Part shown: in pieces, positions 56,652 to 64,000 of the stretch
Position numbering within the stretch: the first letter of the stretch is position 1
Layout: every line of letters begins with the position of its first letter
From: Acanthosoma haemorrhoidale
Lineage: Eukaryota; Arthropoda; Insecta; Hemiptera; Acanthosomatidae
DNA: 64,000 nt
NCBI GenBank assembly: GCA_930367205.1
Contig: OV884013.1
Location: 116,212,869-116,276,868 of the forward strand
Direction: 5' to 3'
Notes under the pieces: generated by a model
Told to the model about the DNA's origin: nothing
The model's database searches: none
Seen by the model: the letters and a program-made list of their open reading frames with translations, nothing else
Position numbers and translations under genes: made by a program

Positions 56652-57640
56652 GACCCTGATATAGCATCCCAAAACCTTCAAAAACACCTTGACGAGATCG
56701 AGTATTGGTGCAGCCAATGGCGAATCAAAGTCAATGAAGGAAAATGTTCCCACATAACCTTTACCCTCTGCCGCAAGTCCTGTCCGCCAGTCTTTTTAAA
56801 TTCAATTCCTCTCCATGTGTCTGAGACAGTACGGTATTTAGGCTTCCATCTCGACAAAAGACTGACATGGAACCCACACACGAGACTAAACAGACAAGAA
56901 CTAAACAGACGCTTTGGACAACTGTACAGACTACTTCGAAGGATATCCCACCTCTCAATAGAAAACAAACTACTTATTTACAAGGTTATACTTAAGCCAA
57001 TCTGGACATACGGAATAGAGCTATGGGGGACAGCAAAAAAGTCGAACATCAAGCGCATCCAATCCTTTCAATCAAAAGTCCTAAGAACAATAGTAAATGT
57101 CCCTTATTACGTCAGCAACAAAACCCTTCACAAAGATCTGAATATACCCTATATTCTTGAACTCATCCCTTCCAAGTTCATAAAATTCCATGGTAACCTA
57201 TCCAACCACCCTAATTCCCTAGCACAGTCATTGCACTTCACCACTCATCCCTATAATCCTCCTCGGAGACTTAAACGGCAGTGGCCTCGTGACCTGCTAT
57301 AAATAAGTGACAGTGGGAGTCCTGACAATGGCCAGTTGCTCTAATCGTGTCCTAAGCGACTGTGGCTCTCGCGCTCTTGGTCAGCCTCCGCTGGCTCTTA
57401 TCCAGTGACGCGACTGACGTAGGGGCGTGGGGGACTCCCCAGGACTCCGCTTCCTCCTTCACATGCGAGGGAGGTGACAACCATGTGGACTTGGGGGGCC
57501 TCTGGGCTGTTTGTAAATACTGTATGAATGAGCGAGTGAATGATGAATTGTAAATATTGTGTGAATGAGAACATTTATCTCAGTTACTTATTGCCCAATG
57601 AGGCAGATTGTAATTTTAGCACAATAAAGTTTTTGTAATT
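56652..57640 (+). mobile_element. Jockey-A LINE with an intact 216-codon RT C-terminal frame
   Basis: The frame is open from the truncation point (56652, DPDIASQNLQKHLDEIEYWC) to the stop at 57300-57302. In order: FTLCRKSC, VSETVRYLGFHLDKRLTWNP, ELNRRFGQLYRLLRRISHLS, LKPIWTYGIELWGTAKKSNI, LRTIVNVPYYVSNKTLHKDL, NIPYILELIPSKFIKFHGNL and LKRQWPRDLL. This is the thumb/C-terminal part of a Jockey-clade RT; the active site is upstream and absent. The 3' UTR extends to AATAAAGTTTTTGTAATT (57624). With no frame damage it is probably the youngest copy in the window. Confidence 0.9.
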
Positions 57641-59250
57641 TATAAATATATAAAGTTTTTGAAATATAAGTAATTTTTTGTTTATCTGGAAAAACAAAAA
57701 AAAACAATACATGCGTGAATGATATTATATTTCCAATTTTTGTAAATAATGGTTTATGAAAAATAGCAGTTGCTATTTAAACGAGTCAGATGAGAGATGG
57801 CCTGGAATATGGCTAATTGACATGTATGTACAAGCCATATAATATATGAAGCATTTTGTTTGTGTTTTCATATGGTGTTGTTTCATTATGTAATGTTGTC
57901 AACATTACTTTTGCCAACAATGGCCCACAAGTGTAAGGGACATTTTTTGATATTCACCCGCAAAAGTAAAAGTAAGACAAATAAATAATCCAAGCTGACA
58001 AAAGTAAATGACTCTGTTGTGATCAGTTTGTAACTAACATTGGGCCTATGTACAAATGTGGTAATTTAAATGAACCTACAGAATATTATTAATATAAAAA
58101 ATTTACCTACATATAGAAGTGAATGGGATTCACTAATAATTATTGCTAGGAACCCAAAGTAAAATGAAGTTATTGTTACCGGGAGAAAATGGGAACAATT
58201 ATTATGTTTTTACCTTTTGCAATGACCTGACACTGGAAAAAAAATCTGCCACGTTCCATCTTCATGAAATGTCGTTCACTTGGTTGTAAAAGGAACTTGA
58301 TTCAGCGAATCCATCAGACCGGAAATGTCTTGTACTCGTATGATAATGAGTAAAATGAAACGCCTGATAGATTGGTTGTAATACTTACATGATGCCCGCT
58401 CAACAATTTTAAAGATAGCTAACATCAATGTAGTCATCAGGTGTACAAGTCAAGTGGTGAAAATAAAATGTTGTTTCTGCTGAAGGAAAAAGAAATCTCA
58501 TTGGATGGATCTCGATTGTAAAAAGTTCAAAGCCGAAAATATTACTAGATGTACAGATTTTGGGTCGGATTGAATGAGAGATCCACTCAAAGCAAACTGC
58601 GCAAACAAGACTCAGCCATTACGAAGTTCATCATAGAGAAGTAAGTGAAGTTGTTCAACCTGCCTCATGTCTAACTTGTATTTGTTTTTTACGTATGGAT
58701 TCTCCCAACTCCAACAAGCTCCAAAATTCCAAAATGGTACTTGGAACATGGGAATGTTACCACCGGTCCCTCTCATCTCCCAAATAGAGATTCTGCCTTA
58801 GCACTCATGCCTCTTTGGACCCTTATATTTCCGTCCCAAGGTAATCCTTTTCCTTTATTTTTAAATTTCTTCTTCCTCTACCCACCATTTTCAAAATCTT
58901 ATAGGAACAAAACCTTTTTATTTGTTTTTTTCCTGTTATACCTAAAACATGATTCTTGTCATATGAAGTGTTAGAACGTGGGCCTCTATAAATATAGTTT
59001 TCGATATTCTTAAAAGGCCAATGTCCCAGAATAAAGTTTATGTTTAATTTATTGTATTTTTTTTCGATTCTACTTGTTCTTTATGTTGTCAGATACGTTT
59101 GTAATTAACTTCCGTCAAGATTTACTACCAATAGAAGTTCCCCTCTTCTCGGCCCAGAAAATATCCACTAATGTTTCCATGTTTTAATAATAAAAACCTT
59201 AAAGCGTCAGTTAAGAGAGGGGGGAACTAGTGCATAATACAGCTGAAGCC
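57641..59250. other. no recognised feature
   Basis: AT-rich. A pyrimidine-rich patch at 58740-58970 has an unremarkable 77-codon frame. No gene supported. Confidence 0.45.
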
Positions 59251-59890
59251 CTCTAGGGGCCGGGGTGGGGCAACCCCCCTCAGACTTGCCTACATAAGGC
59301 CCAGATTTAGGGCTTTTCCACACTCTCGGAACCCGGCATCTGAAGTGAACACTGATCTATCTCTCTCTCTGCACTGGCGCTTGCTGCTCTACACAAACCA
59401 TGCCCTTCTTATTCAACTACCTCTGTATCTCTCTTTCCTATCTCGCTATGTTTTAGTCCGGCGTTGTCAGACCCCACACCTTCCTAGTGGGATCCTCTGC
59501 CTTCGTCTCGCTACAACTAGCACTTCCTTGTGGACGACGGTCTCCTGGGGCCATACAAACTTTACCTAGTAGCGTCTCCCCCAGCGATCCAGTTTGCCTC
59601 TCTCCGGTTCACACTCGCCTTTGGGATCCGGACGGTTTTCGCCTACACATGGATATCGAATGTGAGTTCATGGTCATTCCAAGACCACATAAACTACCTA
59701 TAATACCTACCCTGTTCCTCTTCTACTGAACATAGTGCTCTGTCGGGGCACACCTTCTAAGATCTTATGGAGTCAGATCAATACGAATAAAGTTGCCCCC
59801 GACTAGGCCACCAGCAATGGCCCACCCATTTTATCTCTTTCTTGACGCTCGCGTGACAACGGCCGGGTCGTAGAGACCCCTTGGGGCGAT
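59251..59890 (+). repeat. Promoter-bearing repeat, copy B
   Basis: Second copy of the repeat at 54.5-55.06 kb. TACATAAGG (59291) is at the TATA position; TGAAGTGAACAC (59341), an ATG (59400, PFLFNYLCISLSYLAMF), TGGACGACGGTCTCCTGGGG, CTTTGGGATCCGGACGGTTT, AAGACCACATAAACTACCTA and CGGCCGGGTCGTAGAGACC follow in the same order. Upstream it is G/C-rich with no CCAAT box, so the core but not the distal promoter is conserved. Confidence 0.55.
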
Positions 59891-60657
59891 CCTACATAGT
59901 TTAATCTTTTTCGTATTTAAATGCTCTAGCACATACCTTAGATCTTAACACAGAGGTTGAATATTTGATTGCCTGTTTTTATATTAGTATAAACTAAGAG
60001 CTTTTAGCAGAATTATCACGCCTGATAGAAGTAAAAAAAGTAAGTACTAATATCACTAATATAAAAAAAAAAATATTTTTTTCATACTAGCTTCGATTTT
60101 ATAATAGAATAGAATACGGAAAAATATGATTCCTCGACAAAGTCATCTATGAATAACAATAATGTTCAATCACAAATTCATATCTGCCAAATAAAAATAA
60201 CTATTACATCATTAAAAAAACTAATGATGTAATAAAGCGTGAAAAAAATATGATTATTTATCAAATAAAGTAATCGATAGCTCCACATACGAAAACAAAA
60301 ATACCATTAAGGAGTCTTTACAATAGAATGCGACGTTAAATGAATACAAAAAAAAAATATGATACAAGCTAATTATAAAATATTCAATAGTAACTGCGGA
60401 AGTATGAACGTTAGAGAGGCTGGATCAGTCATCATTTGAATAAATATGGCAATGACAATTGATGGTTTGGAGAAGAAATGAACCGTGGAAATATTGAGGA
60501 GGAAAAAGTGGTTTTAGACATGAGTTGCCTTAGGCCAAGTTTCACTAAAAAAGATGAATAACGAAACTGCAAGCCAGGACCTTTTGGCTGGTGTGCATCT
60601 CAGCCTGCAACAGAACTAAGTGTACTCTCACAAGACTGGTGGGGCAATTAATTAAAA
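59891..60657. other. no recognised feature
   Basis: Strongly AT-rich; nothing recognised. Confidence 0.5.
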
Positions 60658-61353
60658 AAAACCGACTACTTCGTAGGACATGCCATCTTTCATTAGAAAA
60701 TAAATTACTAATCTACAAAGTTATACTTAAGCCAATCTGGACATAGGGAATAGAGCTATGGGGGACAGCAAAAAAGTCGAACATCAAGCGTATCCAATCG
60801 TTTCAATCAAGTCCTCAGAACAATAGTAACGTCAGCAACAAAACCCTTCATAACGTTCTTAATATACCCTACATTCTCGAACTCATCCTTTCCAAGTTCA
60901 TGAAATTCCACAGTAGCCTATCAAACCACCTTAATACCCTAGCGCAGTCATTACACTGCACCACACATCCTTATAATCCTCATCGGAGACTAAAACGGCA
61001 GTGGGCTCGTGACCTGCTGTGAATGCGTAACAGTGGGAGTGCTGGCAATGCCCAGTTTCTCCAATTATGTCCTGAGCGTCTGTGGCTCTCGCGCTCTTGG
61101 TCAGCCTCCGCTTGTTCTTATGATGTGACGTGGCTGATGGAGGAGCGTGGTGGACGTTCCAAGATTCTGCTTCCTCCTTCACACGCGAGTGACAACCAAC
61201 CATTCGGACTTGGGAGGTCTCTGGGGTGTTAGTAAATACTGTATGAATAAGCGAGTGAATGGCATTGTAAATATGGTGTCAATGAGATCGTATATCACAA
61301 TTACTTATTGCCCAATGAGGCAGTTTGTAATTTTATGGTAATAAAGTTGTTGT
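60658..61353 (+). mobile_element. Jockey-A LINE, 5'-truncated
   Basis: Starts at RLLRRTCHLSLENKLLIYKV-like codons (60660), keeps KPIWT-GIELWGTAKKSNIK and, after small deletions at about 60808 and 60830 that lose frame, NIPYILELILSKFMKFH. The C-terminus changes to QWARDLL. The 3' UTR ends AATAAAGTTGTTGTTGTTG, a short (GTT)n tail. Confidence 0.85.
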
Positions 61354-61859
61354 TGTTGAATTGTTTTTTAAATTAAAAAAACCCTTAAACTTTCAATTCG
61401 GTGTCTTGTATTTCCGTTTTGTTCATCTATTGAACCTATTTCCTGTTTGACTTGAAATTTTGTATCCAGTTTTAATTCAATTGCTTGACGAATTGAAAAA
61501 TATTTTCTATTCTCCAAACAAAATTAAAAAACATACAGTCACTTAATAATAATATGAAAAAAATCTATCGTTTTCAGTAGGGTATTAAATTAATGGGTTA
61601 TTATTAATAATAATAATAAAACGCCATTTTTGTTTTCTGTTTGGAAACTGTAAGTAACACAAAAGCGTTAATTTCGTACTCACAATTTTAACTCATTCCT
61701 TACACAGTTTATAGTTTTGGTACTGGAAATAAAACCAGCCCATGGTAAATAATAATGTGTCATAATTAATTAATAACTTAAAAATTGATTTCTATCGTTT
61801 TTAGTAGGCAAATTGACTCTTATCTTCCTCAATTCGTTTTTAATGTATATAATTGATGC
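61354..61859. other. no recognised feature
   Basis: AT-rich with a TAATAATAATAATAA tract at about 61602-61620. Confidence 0.45.
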
Positions 61860-61922
61860 GTCCTTACTTGGGGTCAGGACTCGAACACGCATTGATAGCT
61901 GTGCCACTTAGATACGAAGCAA
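61860..61922 (-). repeat. tRNA-like (SINE-type) motif
   Basis: On the minus strand TATCTAAGTGGCACAGC (A-box-like) is followed 28 bp on by TGTTCGAGTCCTGACCCC (B box). The compressed spacing and word order resemble the motif at 4.94 kb (GAGTGGATACAGC...GAATCCTGAC), suggesting remnants of one SINE family. Confidence 0.4.
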
Positions 61923-62479
61923 ATCTTTGTAAGTTCTCGTTATTGTTGATAGTGTGTGACCTTTGAGGCTGCGCAGAAAGCCTCGGAATATAATTGTGGG
62001 AGATTCCACTGCCTTTGTGATAATAACGATACTACTGTCTCTAACGCCGTACCAAAGCCGTTTAAATCTGCTCAATTAGTATTGTCTAGTCGAGATAGAA
62101 AAATACGTCAAATACGGTGGCCTTCAGAAATATATGTGGAAAATTTTAAAAATTTATTTTTGTTAACCGAGCCACGTAAACCACCAACATGGTTACATCA
62201 GTAGAATCCTCCCAACGTTTTAGTGACTCGTCAATAAATATGTACGTGGACTTTAGGACAACACTGGAAGACCTGGACCTTAGGGGGGGAGGGGGTGGAA
62301 AGGATCCATAGTGTTCGTGGTCAGTTTTATAATGCTTATAATAAATTGAGAAAAATCTATTTAGAAACTAATGTATTTTAAGCTGATTTTTTTTCTATTT
62401 TGGTAAACAAAACCTTTGTTGGATCTGTTTTTTTTTTCTTTGTCTAATTTCCATTCAGCCATAGAGTTTTATTTCACTA
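61923..62479. other. unassigned open frame and flanks
   Basis: The frame 61956-62204 (MTFEAAQKASEYNCGRFHCL..., 82 codons) is one of the few without low complexity, with two Cys residues spaced CGRFHC, but I recognise no family. A G-run is at 62285-62296. Host exon or TE remnant cannot be separated. Confidence 0.3.
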
Positions 62480-62925
62480 AACGACAGTTTTATAATGCTA
62501 AGAACAAGTAGAAGGGGCTTGATCAGAACTGTATACCTGCCTCGTGTCTTCATGGAAGTCACTGATGGTTCCCTGTTATTTTTAAGTAAGCAACCGCATC
62601 CCTCCAAGACCTCCCTACTTCCCAGAATCTTATCCTTTTCTTATCATATATGTCTCAGCTTTAGCCACAGACCCCACTCGTACCTAGACATTCCACCCAG
62701 TATGTAGTAACGTAACTCTTAATATTTGTATATACCAGTGTTTTGATTGTACTTCATAATAAAGCTTTTCTTTCTTTTCTTTTAAAAGACTCTCCTACAA
62801 AGATTATTTAATTGTCCATGAATTCGAGAATAGTGACACTTCCAATGGCATTTGGGTGACATTCAAATCTGAGAAGTTTATTCAAATAGAATTGTCTGTA
62901 ACATTTTTGTTTTTTGTTTAGGAAT
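62480..62925 (+). mobile_element. Family X tail repeat with extended 3' flank
   Basis: Full tail from GACAGTTTTATAATGCTAAG to AATAAAGCTTTTCTTTC and AAAGACTCTCCTACAAAG, then a further 120 bp (GAATTCGAGAATAGTGACAC, TTCAAATCTGAGAAGTTTAT) shared only with 28321-28440. These two copies therefore descend from one longer unit. Confidence 0.9.
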
Positions 62926-63764
62926 GAATAGAGCTTCATCAGGTTGTCCAGAATAGAGCATCAGGCTGTCCAGAACGTTGTTGAAAATGTTTAGAAGTTG
63001 GTGTTGGTTGGAAATGAAAAAAAAAATCTCTAGAACCGTTTTGGATTGCAACCACATCTGTTTTTTTTTATTTATCTGGTATTACTACAGTATGATACCT
63101 TTCCTGTATTAACTTTCAAGGTTTACAAACAATTGTATAAATAAAATGATTTATATACCAAGAAACTAATAACTTGGTGGAAGTCAGTAACAGGATAAGA
63201 AATTATCGTTTTTTTTTTGTTATATTATAAAAAACACAGATAGTTTAAACTTTGAAAAGATGGTGGATGAGTGAGTGATACATCTATTGAGGCCTGTGAT
63301 GCAAAACATCATTAATTATTCTCTAAAAGCTTCTAATATTAGTTGGGAATTGCCAATCAAAGTTGAGTTGTTTTCTGCGTGTTGAAACTACAAGTTTCAA
63401 TTAAGACTTGCAACAGTGGAGTTACATCAGGCCCAAACGGAAAATTTGCGTTTAAAGCATGAAATGGGACTTATAAACGGTCCAGACTTTTTTTACCATT
63501 GAATGAAAAACTTTCCCAACACCGATATTTTTCCTGACAAAATGTTCGGGAAGAGAAGTCGTTATATTAAGCGACCCAGCTTTTGCCGGAGAAGGTACGA
63601 GGCAGAGAAGCGGTACTCCTATTCGACCAGAGTACGTGTGCTCTTTGTGTCCAAGGATCTGCTCCTCAGAGCGGTCCGAGATTGGACGGTGGCCCGGAAA
63701 GGACGTGGAAGAGGAAATTGAGGTCGGTACAGTTTCCTGTCATCATATGCAGTAATTGAAAAAT
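62926..63764. other. unassigned sequence with a basic open frame
   Basis: A frame continues from about 63388 (FQLRLATVELHQAQTENLRL), through one stop at 63499-63501, into 63503-63721 (RSRYIKRPSFCRRRYEAEKR, VLFVSKDLLLRAVRDWTVAR). The helical first half and basic second half would suit a nucleic-acid-binding ORF1/gag remnant, but no motif proves it. Confidence 0.3.
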
Positions 63765-64000
63765 AAAGGGTGTCCCAAAATTAACGCAAGATTTGAATTT
63801 GCCACCATTTGTGCAGTAAAGTGTAAAAAAGTGTGCAGTAAAAACAACAATTTGTCAGCTGACAGTTTAGGGTTAGTAAAAATGGAGCCTTACACGATAA
63901 AACAACGTGTCTTTATTGTTGAACATTATCTCAAAAATAATGTAACTTTGGCAGCCGCAGTTCAAAAATTTCATCCAAAATATGGTCGGAATAGTGTTTT
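63765..64000 (+). mobile_element. DUF4817-type element, left end (cut by window edge)
   Basis: The terminal repeat AAAGGGTGTCCCAAAATTAA (63766) is followed by the usual leader and a transposase start at about 63882: EPYTIKQRVFIVEHYLKNNV, then AAAVQKFHPKYGRNSV up to the last base. The frame is open to the end of the window, so whether it is full length or deleted like its relatives cannot be told. Confidence 0.85.

Noticed and set aside
58741..58974. 77-codon plus-strand frame
   Set aside because: Pyrimidine-rich low-complexity translation with no motif.

Overview
This window is AT-rich, repeat-dense eukaryotic DNA. It contains no bacterial-style operons, no rRNA genes and no intact protein-coding gene that I can recognise. 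The transposon families (mariner, Tc1, DUF4817-type Tc1/mariner, Jockey-like LINEs, and a multi-copy arthropod ORF family) point to an arthropod, most likely an insect with a large TE-loaded genome. A hemipteran is only a guess.

Layout. 0-5 kb: a deleted mariner, an 83-bp duplication, and a rearranged copy of an unclassified element (here 'family X') carrying a nested LINE 3' end. 5-13 kb: mostly featureless AT-rich DNA with LINE 3' ends and one GC-rich candidate host exon with a transmembrane helix and a good splice donor (minus strand, about 10.84-11.08 kb). 13-14.2 kb: a long-terminal-inverted-repeat element with poly-G runs, followed by a 35-bp tandem array. 15-25 kb: more LINE ends, a DUF4817-type transposase relic carrying a 343-bp insertion with a 14-bp target duplication, a tRNA-like motif and a possible solo LTR. 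25-34 kb: a 200-bp/960-bp/200-bp inverted repeat and dispersed 3' tails of family X. 34-38 kb: the best family X copy, followed by a tail split by a LINE with a clear 10-bp target duplication. 38-51 kb: DUF4817-type derivatives, a Tc1 relic and LINE ends. 51-52 kb: a mariner with inverted-duplicated 3' ends. 54-60 kb: two copies of a promoter-bearing repeat, a cysteine-rich coding-like fragment, and a head-to-head LINE pair. 60-64 kb: LINE and family X tails and the start of another DUF4817-type element.

How it works together. One Jockey-like family (Jockey-A) accounts for 13 truncated copies in both orientations. A second related set (Jockey-B) accounts for about 8. Family X and its roughly 300-bp tail account for about 10 pieces. 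Insertions nest inside one another, which gives a relative order of activity. Nearly all coding capacity is broken, so the window reads as an intergenic or long-intron TE graveyard with a few possible host exons. All family assignments rest on reading motifs by eye; no database search was possible.
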